From assembly GCA_003149735.1 (NCBI GenBank), contig QANA01000018.1, forward strand, positions 1 to 38,094: 38,094 nucleotides of DNA. The letters run 5' to 3'. The notes beneath the pieces were generated by a model. The model had not been told where the DNA came from and made no database searches. It saw nothing but the letters and a program-made list of their open reading frames with translations. The stretch's first letter is position 1. Every line of letters starts with the position of its first letter. Shown piece after piece: positions 1 to 8,744 of this stretch. The translations under genes and the position numbers were made by a program. This stretch comes from Clostridiales bacterium (lineage in GTDB: Bacteria > Bacillota_A > Clostridia > Christensenellales > Christensenellaceae).

Positions 1-16
1 TGTGTATAAGAGACAG
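1..16. other. Residual Tn5/Nextera adapter (not genomic)
   Basis: The first 16 bases, TGTGTATAAGAGACAG, are the last 16 bases of the 19-bp Tn5 mosaic end used in Nextera libraries. The reading frame of the adjoining helicase runs straight into it without biological meaning. This is untrimmed sequencing adapter at a contig end, so genomic sequence starts at about base 17. Confidence 0.95.
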
Positions 17-3000
17 GAACAGGGGCTCCTCTTCATTAAATGCCCATTTTTCCAACTCTGAATCCTGCGTACAGGCATCGGCGAACAAGTCGTCAATCAA
101 ATGCTGCTGAGAAATGTTGAAGGTAACGACTCCAAGGCTTTGTTTAGATAACTCCGGGTCCTTATATCTACGTTTGATTTCTTCTACTACAGCCTGAGCT
201 TCCGCCTTGTTGGTGCGCGTCCTGCTGCGATCAAAGACACCATCCACATGGATTAACCGCACCTTGGATTCGCGATCATTGACCGATGGGAATGTAAACA
301 GTTTATTCTCATAGAACTGGCTGTTGCTGAAAGCAATCAGGCTTTCGTGGCGGCTGCGATAGTGCCACAACAAATGAGACTGTGGCATATTCAGGGCCAG
401 GCAGTCATCCAGAATGCTCTCCAAATCTTCTGCCTCTATATTGTCTTCGTCTACCGCATTGGTAGTGAAAAAAGAGGTCGGCGGCATTTGCTTGGGGTCT
501 CCTACGATGATAGCTTCCCTCCCTCTCGCCAATACACCTACAGCCTTACTGGTGGGCAATTGTGAAGCCTCGTCAAACACCACAATATCAAAGGGTTCTC
601 TCTTGGGATCCAAATACTGTGCCGCGGAGATAGGGCTCATCAGCATACAGGGGCACAGGCGCGACAAAAGATTGGGGATTTGATCAAACAATTTACGAAT
701 GCTGACCCCTCTGCCGCCGCTCTTGATGCAGCGCTGCAGAATCCCCAATTCGGAGCTGTGCGCTGCTTCTCGGGTAAAATTGGGAACATTACTTGCCAGA
801 CGACAGTATGCTTCCTGTCGGGAAAGGCGGCTCCACTCCTGATCCATTCGCTTATATTGCTCAATTTTCTTGTTAAATACTGCTCCGGAGAACTGATTTA
901 AGGTAGCACTGTCATCAATCGCGTCTGAGATCAATCCTTGCAGCAATCTCTTTTTATAAGATCGGAATACAGAATCATGCTCTGCGCCATTTTGATAGTT
1001 ATCCACCACATTGCCAAGACCTATGGTTTGAGCTTCTGCGGCGACGCCGATATAGGCAATCCATTCCTTCAGTTTATCTGCATGAGCAAGGACCTTCTTG
1101 CAAAGATCGAGCTGCCCATCCAGCCAATTTTCTTCTGTCCGTTGAGCAATATCCAACAAATTCTCAAATGCAGTCTTCGCCTCTGTAAATTCGGCCAACC
1201 CAGCTCCCAGTCCATATACGGCATCACGCAGTTCCTGCATGCCACCACAGGTACAAAGGATATCGTGACTGCCGCCCAAGCAGTATAGCGCATATAAACT
1301 GGTCTGTGCAGCCTCTGCCAACTGCGCAAGCCTGTTCCAGTCCGTAGCCTCGCCGTTATAAAAATCCCCCAAATCCTGACCATATCTCAAGAGCAACTCG
1401 GAGGCCATCTTATTCTCCTGTTGATAATCCCGCAGCGCTGCAATATGAAGATGAATATTATTTTTCGATACGGGAACCCTGGCGTATGCATTCAAAGTCT
1501 TGGTCAATTTGTTCAAGCCCCGCATTCTAGGCAAGAACCATTTTGCGGAAACCTGTGCAAATTCAGCAGACAATACCGCGCCATCCTGTGTCAAAAAACC
1601 GGGCTCAAATATTTGCAGCAGTTGCTTCCTCAAAGTATTTGCTTTGAGGAAATGTTGCGTAAGTTTGCTAACCTCTGCTAAATACAGTTGCGGGCAATCA
1701 GCCTTTGCCCAGGCAGAAGGCATATCATACCAGCATACCATTTGGTGTGCAACATCAGATAGCCACTGCAAATCTTCGAGACACTCCGGCTGTTTTTTCC
1801 CCAGTCCTTCCGCCAATCGCTTTGCATAACCGCCAATACTTTCAAGTTGCCTTGTATACGCCTCGACTGTAATTTTCAGACTGTTGCGCAGGTTTTGTGT
1901 ATACTGCATACAGGAAACCCTGGCAAGTGGGTGATTGCAAGGGTGCCCCACTTCCTTGACTGCAGCAATTAAGCGTTCTATTGCCAACTGCTGTTGCTCC
2001 AGGGTCTGCTTTGTCAATCCCCGGATAAAGGCGCGATCAAATGGCGCAATATCAGGCGCATCTTTATAAAGTTCATATTCATTGATCAGCGAATACAGGT
2101 CGCTTCCGCAATTCAGCATCCTGTGCAGCTGCGCTGCATAAGAATCCAATTCTGCACGCAAAGCGGCAAGCTGTTCAGCTTTAGCGGCATATTCTTCAGC
2201 CGTTTTCGTCTTGGTAACTTCCGTCGCCTTGCGTAATTGCTCCAAAACATCTTTTTTCTTGGATTTATTGGAATGCAATTCCAAACAGAAAGGGCCAATC
2301 CCAATGCTCTCCAACCGCTTTTGTACTACCTCCAGTGCCGCCATCTTTTCTGCCACAAACAAAACGCGCTTACCCTTGGCAAGGGCATTTATGATCAGGG
2401 AAGTGATGGTCTGAGATTTACCGGTGCCAGGCGGGCCATGAAGGACAAAGCTCTCACCGCTGCAGGCAGCCTGGATGGCGTATAACTGAGAAGCATCTGC
2501 AGGCATGGGCAGCAGAACATTATTTTCGTTTACCCGCTCTCCGATTTCCAAGGGTTGTGCATCCCAAGTCAGTTTACCTTCCATTAAGCTACGGACAACT
2601 TTATTTCGCATCAGATCATCTGTGCGGTTACGAATGTCATTCCACATGACAAACTGAGAAAAGGAGAAAATGCCAATGCTGGCAGTTTCCAGTACATCCC
2701 AATGGGATTGTTCCATCACCGCCTTACGCATAGCAGTGAAAACTTTGCGAATATCAATGCCGTGCTCATCACCGGGCAGTGGATCTAATCCTTTTACCAC
2801 AATGCCAAAATCCTGCTTCAGCTTTTCCAGAAGTGTGATATTCATCTGCGGCTCTTCATCTCGAAGCCGAATCACATAGCCCTGCGCCGCAGATTTCCTC
2901 ACCATTTCAATGGGCAGCAAAATGATAGGCGCATATCGAGCCTTGGTGCTGCGCTTGCTTTCGAACCACTTCAGCATACCCAATGCCAAATACAATGTAT

Positions 3001-5053
3001 TGGCGCCATTCTCTTCCAAAGCAGCCTTTGCTGTACGATACAGCCCTTTGATGACATTGGTCAGTTCGCCTTCGGTAAAAACAGAACGAAGGCGCTTGTT
3101 TTCAAATTCCGCTTTAATGATCCCCGCAGCGCCCATCTCATTCAGCGCTTCAAACGAAAATTCCTCCACACGCCAATCAGCAGGTTTGGGAAGGATGGTA
3201 AAATCACTTCCGTCTGCCAGAGCATTCTCTAACTCATCCAGGGAATTGGTGAGGATTGGCAGCTGCGTTTTGGTCATACGCAGGTTAATCAAGGTATTCC
3301 GCATGCCCAAATCCAGCAGTTTGCGTTCCCATTGCACTTTCTTGGGCAGATTGTTATCCTGCGCATGGGGGTCTATATGAATCGTTTCATCAAGCATTGT
3401 GGGGGCAGCCATATTTTCTTCCTTGAAGGAAACATCGTGCACAATCTCCCAACCGGAGGCAGTATGTACCCGTTGAGGTAAAGGAGAAATACGGCTCATA
3501 CGCGCTCTATGTACATCTATGATATATTCCACCTGATAAGTAGCCAGGTTCTGCTCGCCAATAGCACGGGCGTGATCAAAAGAAAGGTCTTTCCCGGTGG
3601 TGACACAGGTAGTTTCTATTACGGCGATTTCGTTTACACCGGAAGCCAAACGCTTGGTAATAAGCGAGGCATCATCCTGCACGCATTCCGGGAACATTCT
3701 TGCCTCCAGCCAAACGCCGGTGAAAATATGGTTATTGGTAGTAATCAGCAGCGGATACAGCCCAACTGCTTCCAGGCAGGAGGCGTACAAAAGGGTCAGA
3801 TCCAAGCATGTACCCAGCTTCTGCTGCAATACCATATCGCACAGGCGCACCCTCTGACCTGCCTGTTCAAAACTGGCAGGAGGTACCACATAGGCAATGG
3901 CTTGTTCTTTGATAGCCGTAAAGATAGCAGCCGCTTGACTTAATACCCGATTGGGATCCTGGGATTGGTAGCCACCCATAGAAGTATCACCGGTCCATTG
4001 CCCCAAAAACTCTGTGGCACGAGCGATGATCCTGGCCAGTTCCGGATGGTTGGGTGTAACAAAGGTGGCCAGCAGTTCCGGATACAACCCAACACCATGC
4101 CACTCATCAAACGCCAGCACAGTTGTTTCTGCGTTATCCGAAACCAGAGTCTCCCCCTTGGTTTTCAACACAATATGCAAAACCCCAGCCACTTTCTCTG
4201 TCATGCCCGCCAGATATTCACCATTCAAAATCAGCTTGGGGCGAGAAATCGTAATAGCTTTGTTTGCCGGCAGATAATCAATATGTCGGGTAAAAGGCAG
4301 GGCAAATTCCGGAATGGATGTGATCTCAATGTCCACATCCTCGATAACAGAATCAGTGATATTTTCAATAGTAATTGACTGAATCACCACAGCACCGTTT
4401 TGCTGCAGAGCATAGTTGACCACCGGCAGCACTGCCACATCCAGGCGCACAGGGTCACTACCGATACAGTCGGTTTCTTCGGAAGTCAGCGGCAGTTCCT
4501 TCGCTGCATGATTTGCCTTTTCAGCCCGCTCAGCTCTGGATGCGTCGGATACTGCCGTATGAACCTCTCCCACTGTAGCCATCAGTTCGTTGAGCTTGCG
4601 TTCCTGTGTCTGCAGGAGTTTTCTAAAATCTGCATTCTGCGTTAGATTTTCAGGAGTTTTATATTCCGGAGCTTTGAACTTCCAATCGCCATACACTTCC
4701 ATCAGCCAACAGCAAAGATTAAAAGCCATATGCAGCAGCGCAGCTGCACGCTCCTGGGAACTCACTCCCATATGCACGGCATCATTTCTTGCCTTACGTA
4801 GAGTACAAAATATATCGTCAATCCGTTTAGGAAGCATATCAGCATATTTCAGCGCACGAATTCGATCGGCTTGCACAGCCTGATCCGGTAATTCAATCTT
4901 CTCAAAAGAGCAGATTTCCTGTGCCACACGCTCTGCCAGTATCCCAATTTTATAAATGCAGGCATTGGCATCCGCAAATAAATACCATTCTGCTGTTTTG
5001 CCAAGCTGCGCTATATCGAGCCAGTATTTTGACATGAATTCAAAATTTGACAC
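1..5053 (-). CDS. Large SF1 helicase of the DUF4011 type, 3'-truncated
   Basis: An open frame of about 1,680 codons runs off the left edge, so the C-terminus is missing. In order it shows: a DUF4145-like helical N-terminus (about residues 1-130); a transglutaminase-like segment (about 400-450, with GTCLDLTLLYASCLEAVG followed by NNHIFTGVW, i.e. Cys and His in the expected order); the DUF4011 signature RKLLDLGMRNTLINLR (about 570); Walker A HGPPGTGKS (about 872); a long helical insertion; Walker B VVFDEASQLP (about 1490); GDPKQMPP; and the motif WHYRSRHESLIAFSN (about 1570). Relatives usually continue with the second helicase lobe, DUF3320 and sometimes a nuclease; none of that is visible here. 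Start: GTG at 5053 lies 7 nt after GGAGG (5061-5065); an in-frame ATG at 5035 is the alternative. It stands alone with its own promoter. Such proteins are often suspected of a role in defence or DNA repair, but that role is inference. Confidence 0.85.
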   Translation of the reverse strand, partial: MSNFEFMSKYWLDIAQLGKTAEWYLFADANACIYKIGILAERVAQEICSFEKIELPDQAVQADRIRALKYADMLPKRIDDIFCTLRKARNDAVHMGVSSQERAAALLHMAFNLCCWLMEVYGDWKFKAPEYKTPENLTQNADFRKLLQTQERKLNELMATVGEVHTAVSDASRAERAEKANHAAKELPLTSEETDCIGSDPVRLDVAVLPVVNYALQQNGAVVIQSITIENITDSVIEDVDIEITSIPEFALPFTRHIDYLPANKAITISRPKLILNGEYLAGMTEKVAGVLHIVLKTKGETLVSDNAETTVLAFDEWHGVGLYPELLATFVTPNHPELARIIARATEFLGQWTGDTSMGGYQSQDPNRVLSQAAAIFTAIKEQAIAYVVPPASFEQAGQRVRLCDMVLQQKLGTCLDLTLLYASCLEAVGLYPLLITTNNHIFTGVWLEARMFPECVQDDASLITKRLASGVNEIAVIETTCVTTGKDLSFDHARAIGEQNLATYQVEYIIDVHRARMSRISPLPQRVHTASGWEIVHDVSFKEENMAAPTMLDETIHIDPHAQDNNLPKKVQWERKLLDLGMRNTLINLRMTKTQLPILTNSLDELENALADGSDFTILPKPADWRVEEFSFEALNEMGAAGIIKAEFENKRLRSVFTEGELTNVIKGLYRTAKAALEENGANTLYLALGMLKWFESKRSTKARYAPIILLPIEMVRKSAAQGYVIRLRDEEPQMNITLLEKLKQDFGIVVKGLDPLPGDEHGIDIRKVFTAMRKAVMEQSHWDVLETASIGIFSFSQFVMWNDIRNRTDDLMRNKVVRSLMEGKLTWDAQPLEIGERVNENNVLLPMPADASQLYAIQAACSGESFVLHGPPGTGKSQTITSLIINALAKGKRVLFVAEKMAALEVVQKRLESIGIGPFCLELHSNKSKKKDVLEQLRKATEVTKTKTAEEYAAKAEQLAALRAELDSYAAQLHRMLNCGSDLYSLINEYELYKDAPDIAPFDRAFIRGLTKQTLEQQQLAIERLIAAVKEVGHPCNHPLARVSCMQYTQNLRNSLKITVEAYTRQLESIGGYAKRLAEGLGKKQPECLEDLQWLSDVAHQMVCWYDMPSAWAKADCPQLYLAEVSKLTQHFLKANTLRKQLLQIFEPGFLTQDGAVLSAEFAQVSAKWFLPRMRGLNKLTKTLNAYARVPVSKNNIHLHIAALRDYQQENKMASELLLRYGQDLGDFYNGEATDWNRLAQLAEAAQTSLYALYCLGGSHDILCTCGGMQELRDAVYGLGAGLAEFTEAKTAFENLLDIAQRTEENWLDGQLDLCKKVLAHADKLKEWIAYIGVAAEAQTIGLGNVVDNYQNGAEHDSVFRSYKKRLLQGLISDAIDDSATLNQFSGAVFNKKIEQYKRMDQEWSRLSRQEAYCRLASNVPNFTREAAHSSELGILQRCIKSGGRGVSIRKLFDQIPNLLSRLCPCMLMSPISAAQYLDPKREPFDIVVFDEASQLPTSKAVGVLARGREAIIVGDPKQMPPTSFFTTNAVDEDNIEAEDLESILDDCLALNMPQSHLLWHYRSRHESLIAFSNSQFYENKLFTFPSVNDRESKVRLIHVDGVFDRSRTRTNKAEAQAVVEEIKRRYKDPELSKQSLGVVTFNISQQHLIDDLFADACTQDSELEKWAFNEEEPLFLSLIH

Positions 5054-5128
5054 AACACCGCCTCCTTCCAAATGCTCCGTAAACTTTTTATTTTATATCT
5101 GTTCTGTAGTTTTTTATACTTATGGTTT

Positions 5129-5157
5129 AGTCTAACATGGACATGCCTTTTTTGCAA
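5129..5157 (-). promoter_or_regulatory. Predicted promoter of the helicase gene
   Basis: On the minus strand TTGCAA (5157-5152) and TAGACT (5134-5129) are separated by 17 nt, a good sigma-A type match. Transcription would start near 5122, about 70 nt before the GTG start. Confidence 0.5.
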
Positions 5158-5275
5158 TCTGAAGGCAATTATGCCGCCAGTCCCCTTACTGCCGTATACT
5201 TTGTGCGATGCCTATTGCACTGTCTTGCCTCAGTGAAAAATGATGCGTAAACAAACTATTCAAAATAATGGCCTA

Positions 5276-5321
5276 AGATTTCCGAAACTAATAGTTGAGC
5301 CCTATGCCGCTTCGGAAATCT
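5276..5321. repeat. Perfect 11-bp inverted repeat in the helicase/kinase gap
   Basis: AGATTTCCGAA (5276-5286) and TTCGGAAATCT (5311-5321) are perfect inverted copies separated by 24 nt. Neither arm is followed by a T-run, so it is not a standard terminator. It lies in the 386-nt gap 5054-5439, which otherwise holds only the helicase promoter and the kinase terminator. Confidence 0.5.
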
Positions 5322-5342
5322 ATGCTACCGGCCATCGGCAGC

Positions 5343-5384
5343 AAAAAAACGGCATAGTCGGATTTTTCCAACTATGCCGTTTTT
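5343..5384 (-). terminator. Rho-independent terminator after the PfkB kinase
   Basis: The 14-bp arms AAAAACGGCATAGT (5345-5358) and ACTATGCCGTTTTT (5371-5384) are exact complements. On the minus strand the hairpin is followed by a run of seven T. It lies 56 nt downstream of the kinase stop codon. Confidence 0.85.
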
Positions 5385-5439
5385 CTCAAGACTCAAAATT
5401 TCTTAATGAGACACCTCTCATCAGTTTTTTTATAATACA

Positions 5440-6395
5440 CTACTGTTTCTGACTCTGCAAAAATGCTGCCACTTCCTGTTCGTCAGGCATCGCATCAAAA
5501 GCACCCCGATGCGTAGCACATAAAGCCCCTACGGCATTCGCTCTTCTCACTATTTCAGCCATAGACATCTGCGGAGCATGGCAGAAATAGTAATGCACCG
5601 CTCCCGTGAAAGCATCCCCACATCCGGTAGTATCCACTGCATCCACTTCAAACCCCTCTACATATCCGCTTTCCTGCGGAGTGGCATAATAAGCGCCTTT
5701 TTTACCTAATGTGACAAATACCGCTTTCTTTTCTACCCCCAATTTCAGCAGTTCTGCTGCGCCGCGCTCAACTTCGTCCTCCGGCACCCCGGTAACAATG
5801 CGCATCTCTTCCTCCGAAACTTTAATCAAATGACATCGCGCCAGAATTTCCCGAAAAAACGCACGGGCATATCCGCTCTCTTCCGACCAGCGCCCCGGGC
5901 GATAATTCGGATCACAGGAAAGCAGTTTCCCCTGCGCCGCCGCATAATCCATAGCGTGCAACAGCGCCCGATACCCTGCATCTTCTTCGTCGTACACACA
6001 GGAAACATGGAATATCTTTGCCTGATCGATCAATTTCAGTGCTACTTCCTGCGGCTGCAGCAGTCGTTCGGCATGCATCCCGGGCACAAAATAGAAGCTG
6101 CGCTCTCCCTGGGCATCCAGACTGACAAAGGAGAGGCGTGTCACTCCTTGCTGTGTATAAAGCAGACCATCTGTCTCAATTCCTTGCGCTTCCAATGCCC
6201 GGGTATATGATGCCCAAAAAGGTCATCCCCCACCATGCCCAAAAAGGCATTTTTCGCTCCCAAACGGGCACTGGCCACCACACAGTTGGCAGGCGCCCCG
6301 CCCGGATTCATTTCATAAGCCGGGTTTCCCATTGGGCCAATCCCACATTGAGAAAAATCGATCACCGCTTCTCCTAAGGCTACTACGTCCAACAT
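5440..6395 (-). pseudogene. PfkB-family sugar kinase (fructokinase-like), frameshifted
   Basis: Two overlapping frames together make one ribokinase/PfkB protein of normal length (about 318 aa). The first frame starts at ATG 6395 after AAAGGGGAAA and carries the substrate-binding GGAPAN signature and GMVGDDLFGHHI (codons 53-64). It then runs out of register at 6204-6202. The sequence resumes in another frame as RALEAQGIETDG and continues to the second PfkB signature DTTGCGDAFTGA near the C-terminus. One base is missing just upstream of CCCGGG (6198-6203). The likely reaction was ATP-dependent phosphorylation of fructose or a related sugar. It is a single-gene unit with a terminator behind it. 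Either the gene was recently inactivated or one base was lost in assembly. The rest of the reading frame is intact, so any inactivation is young. Confidence 0.85.
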
Positions 6396-6450
6396 GGTTC
6401 TTTCCCCTTTTCTTTTTCACATTACGCAAATTTTACATAAGACGATTTTC

Positions 6451-6465
6451 GATTTTGCCAAAATC
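6451..6465. promoter_or_regulatory. Possible operator upstream of the kinase
   Basis: GATTTTGCCAAAATC is a perfect odd palindrome (7-bp arms around a central C), 56 nt upstream of the kinase start. It resembles binding sites of LacI-type sugar repressors in size and symmetry, but no regulator is encoded nearby. Confidence 0.3.
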
Positions 6466-6534
6466 AAAGGCTTTTTTCTAACAATTCTACATTCCCCATG
6501 TATTTCCTGCCTCTATCCGGAATCTCTTTAACTC

Positions 6535-6567
6535 CAAATAAAAAAACGGCAGATTTCTCTGCCGTTT
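6535..6567 (-). terminator. ilvE: Terminator after ilvE
   Basis: AAACGGCAGA (6544-6553) pairs with TCTGCCGTTT (6558-6567) around the loop TTTC. On the minus strand it is followed by TTTTTTATTT. It sits 19 nt beyond the ilvE stop. Confidence 0.85.
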
Positions 6568-6585
6568 CTAAATTGTAAACTATCA

Positions 6586-7653
6586 TCAGTCGACCAGCGT
6601 CGTCCAACCATAGCGATCCTCTTCTTTTCCCCACTGAATGCCGGTAAGATAGTTGTACAGTTTCTGCGTCAATTCTCCTGTCTTGAAATCATTGATGCGA
6701 ACAGAATCTTCTTTATAAAGGAATTCTCCAATCGGCGAAATCACTGCCGCCGTACCTGTACCAAAAGCTTCTTCCAAAGTGCCGTCATGGCCGGCCTGCA
6801 TCAAATCCTCTACCGCGAGAGGCTCTTCATGCACTGTATAACCCCAATCTCTCAGAATATGCAGAATGGAATCGCGCGTAACACCGGGCAGTACGGAACC
6901 ATCGATCGGTGCAGTATAAATCTCACCTGCAATTTTAAACATTACGTTCATGGTGCCTACTTCTTCCACATATTTGCGCTGTACACCATCCAGCCACAGT
7001 ACCTGTGCGCACCCCTTCTTTTCTGCTTTCACCTGACCGAGGATAGAAGCTGCATAGTTGCCGCCGCATTTTGCAAAACCGGTACCACCCTTAACAGCGC
7101 GCACCAGTTCATCTTCAATCAGAATCTTAACGGGATTCACACCTTCTTTATAATATGCACCACTGGGGCTTAATACGATTACAAACTTATAGGAGTTGGA
7201 AGCATGTACTCCGAGCGCTCCTTCTGTTGCAAATACGAACGGACGAATATACAGAGAAGTTTCCGGTTCGGACGGTACCCATTCCGCATCCATCTTAACA
7301 ATTGCCTTTACCGCTTCCACAAACATTTCTTCCGGGATCTCGGGCATGCACAGACGGCGATTGGAGTTAATCATTCTTCTGGCGTTCATTTCCGGGCGGA
7401 ACAGCTGAATTTTGCCATCCGCTCTGCGATAGGCTTTTAATCCTTCAAAAGTTTCCTGCGCATAATGCAGCGTTACGCAGGTAGGTTCCATAGGAATCGG
7501 GCCATAAGGAACGATTCTTGCATCATGCCAGCCCTGGCCGGCATCATAGTCCATTACGAACATATGGTCAGTATAGAATTTCCCGAATCCGAGATTTTTT
7601 TCATCCGGTTTTTGTTTGGGAGCAGCAATTCTCTCTACTCTGATATCCATCAT
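6586..7653 (-). CDS. ilvE: Branched-chain amino acid aminotransferase
   Basis: PLP enzyme of fold type IV that swaps amino groups between glutamate and the keto acids of leucine, isoleucine and valine, the last step of their synthesis. The protein is full length (about 355 aa). It has the family opening MDIRVERI...LGFGKFYTDHMFVMDY, the FEGLKAYR segment, the PLP-lysine segment GGTGFAKCGGNYAAS (Lys near residue 195), VLWLDG, and the C-terminal LEEAFGTGTAAVISP. Start: AGGAGG at 7659-7664 serves ATG 7653 (5 nt) or the next ATG 7650 (8 nt). An ATG at 7671 overlaps the ribosome site region and is unlikely. The gene is single, with its own promoter and terminator, and diverges from the SDR gene. No T-box leader was seen in the short upstream region. 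Confidence 0.96.
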   Translation of the reverse strand: MMDIRVERIAAPKQKPDEKNLGFGKFYTDHMFVMDYDAGQGWHDARIVPYGPIPMEPTCVTLHYAQETFEGLKAYRRADGKIQLFRPEMNARRMINSNRRLCMPEIPEEMFVEAVKAIVKMDAEWVPSEPETSLYIRPFVFATEGALGVHASNSYKFVIVLSPSGAYYKEGVNPVKILIEDELVRAVKGGTGFAKCGGNYAASILGQVKAEKKGCAQVLWLDGVQRKYVEEVGTMNVMFKIAGEIYTAPIDGSVLPGVTRDSILHILRDWGYTVHEEPLAVEDLMQAGHDGTLEEAFGTGTAAVISPIGEFLYKEDSVRINDFKTGELTQKLYNYLTGIQWGKEEDRYGWTTLVD

Positions 7654-7734
7654 ATTTTCCTCCTGAAACATCAGCTTTTAAATTCATCTGCCCGCCAGAC
7701 AGCGTGCAGGAATATACGAAATAATTTTTCCTAT

Positions 7735-7763
7735 ATTATATATGAGTGTGTTGCATAATTCAA
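7735..7763 (-). promoter_or_regulatory. ilvE: ilvE promoter
   Basis: TTGAAT (7763-7758), 17 nt, then TATAAT (7740-7735) on the minus strand. The start site would be near 7728, giving a leader of about 75 nt. Confidence 0.7.
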
Positions 7764-7782
7764 TAATAAAAACCCTTATTTT

Positions 7783-7821
7783 ATCGGAAGAATTGACAGA
7801 AATTCCGATTCATATTACTAT
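7783..7821 (+). promoter_or_regulatory. SDR gene promoter with overlapping palindrome
   Basis: TTGACA (7793-7798), 17 nt, then TACTAT (7816-7821) form a near-consensus promoter about 60 nt upstream of the SDR start. The -35 box lies at the centre of an inverted repeat ATCGGAA (7783-7789) / TTCCGAT (7803-7809), a geometry typical of a repressor operator. The ilvE promoter fires in the opposite direction just to the left. Confidence 0.65.
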
Positions 7822-7882
7822 GAAATCAGAGTCGTTTATGCAATTTCATATACGTGCACGACCATTCAGAAAGGAGTTTACA

Positions 7883-8659
7883 ATGGGGAAGTTATCTGGT
7901 AAAACCGCTATTGTCACAGGCGCCGGCCGCGGCCTGGGCAAACAGATTGCCATTCGTTTTGCAGAAGAAGGCGCTAACATCGCCATCTGCGCACGCAGTT
8001 TGGATCGATTACAGGAAACTGAACGTCTTTGCCGGGAAGCCGGTGCCGAGGTGCTCTGTTTCGTCTGTGATGTCACAAAAGTGCCTGATATGGAGGCCTT
8101 TGTCGCTGCAACGGCAGAAAAATTCGGCGGAATCGATATTTTGTATAACAACGCTATGTCTACCGTATGTGGGCATAAACTATTTGAGGAACACACGCAG
8201 GAAGATTTTGATGCTTTCTATCAAAGCGGCTTGATGAGCAGTTTCCATATGATGCGCTTGTGTTTCCCCTGGCTCAAAAAAAGCGGGCACGGCAAAGTGA
8301 TCTGTGTGGGATCCGGTGCAGGCGTAGAAGGGCAATTTGGTATGACTGCTTATGGAGCCATTAAGGAAGCTATCCGTGCCATGGCACGGACTGCCGCACG
8401 GGAATGGGGAAAATATAATATCAATGTTAATACCATCAATCCGGGCGCCATCACAGATTTCTACTATGAACAATTGGAAAAAATGCCGGAAGAAGAGCGT
8501 GACCCCGTAAAGTTGGGCTTTAACCCCACTGTTATCGGCCGCTTTGGCGATGCTTATGAAGATATTGCTCCGGTTGCAGTATTCCTGGCCAGCGAGGATT
8601 CCCGTCATATCACCGGTCAGACCATCATGGCCGAGGGCGGCGTGACAATGATTCCTTAA
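7883..8659 (+). CDS. SDR-family NAD(P)-dependent oxidoreductase
   Basis: A classical short-chain dehydrogenase of 258 aa. It has the nucleotide-binding TGAGRGLG near the N-terminus, CDVTK, the NNA motif (YNNAMS), and the catalytic Ser followed by YGAIK (Tyr-x-x-x-Lys), then INPGAI. The last part, GQTIMAEGGVTM, is the usual SDR C-terminus. ATG 7883 is preceded by AAGGAG (7871-7876, 6 nt spacing), which decides the start over an upstream in-frame ATG at 7742. The substrate cannot be read from sequence; 3-oxoacyl, sugar or polyol substrates are all possible. It is followed 85 nt later by two SIS sugar-isomerase paralogues that have their own promoter, so a shared sugar pathway is a reasonable guess. 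Confidence 0.9.
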   Translation: MGKLSGKTAIVTGAGRGLGKQIAIRFAEEGANIAICARSLDRLQETERLCREAGAEVLCFVCDVTKVPDMEAFVAATAEKFGGIDILYNNAMSTVCGHKLFEEHTQEDFDAFYQSGLMSSFHMMRLCFPWLKKSGHGKVICVGSGAGVEGQFGMTAYGAIKEAIRAMARTAAREWGKYNINVNTINPGAITDFYYEQLEKMPEEERDPVKLGFNPTVIGRFGDAYEDIAPVAVFLASEDSRHITGQTIMAEGGVTMIP

Positions 8660-8672
8660 ATATTGGAAACTC

Positions 8673-8701
8673 TTGCATCCCATTTAAATTTGTTTTATAC
8701 T
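8673..8701 (+). promoter_or_regulatory. Promoter of the tandem SIS genes
   Basis: TTGCAT (8673-8678), 17 nt, TATACT (8696-8701), only 14 nt after the SDR stop codon. Transcription should start near 8708, giving a leader of about 37 nt. Confidence 0.65.
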
Positions 8702-8744
8702 GTAACAAGGTAGTGTTTTACTAAAATTCTAAAGGAGAATGAAT

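Noticed and set aside
5302..5384. Attenuator with alternative stems on the plus strand
   Set aside because: The arrangement exists but there is no plus-strand gene downstream; the terminator is explained by the minus-strand kinase.
6195..6210. Programmed ribosomal frameshifting in the PfkB kinase
   Set aside because: No slippery heptamer with a downstream stem is seen at the junction, and such kinases are not known to use it.
6209..6247. Direct repeat ATGCCCAAAAAGG in the kinase, as a duplication scar
   Set aside because: It encodes two separate conserved protein stretches (FLGM and LFGH) and is explained by normal coding sequence.
7672..7735. T-box or leucine-responsive leader for ilvE
   Set aside because: The leader is too short and has no T-box sequence or terminator stem.
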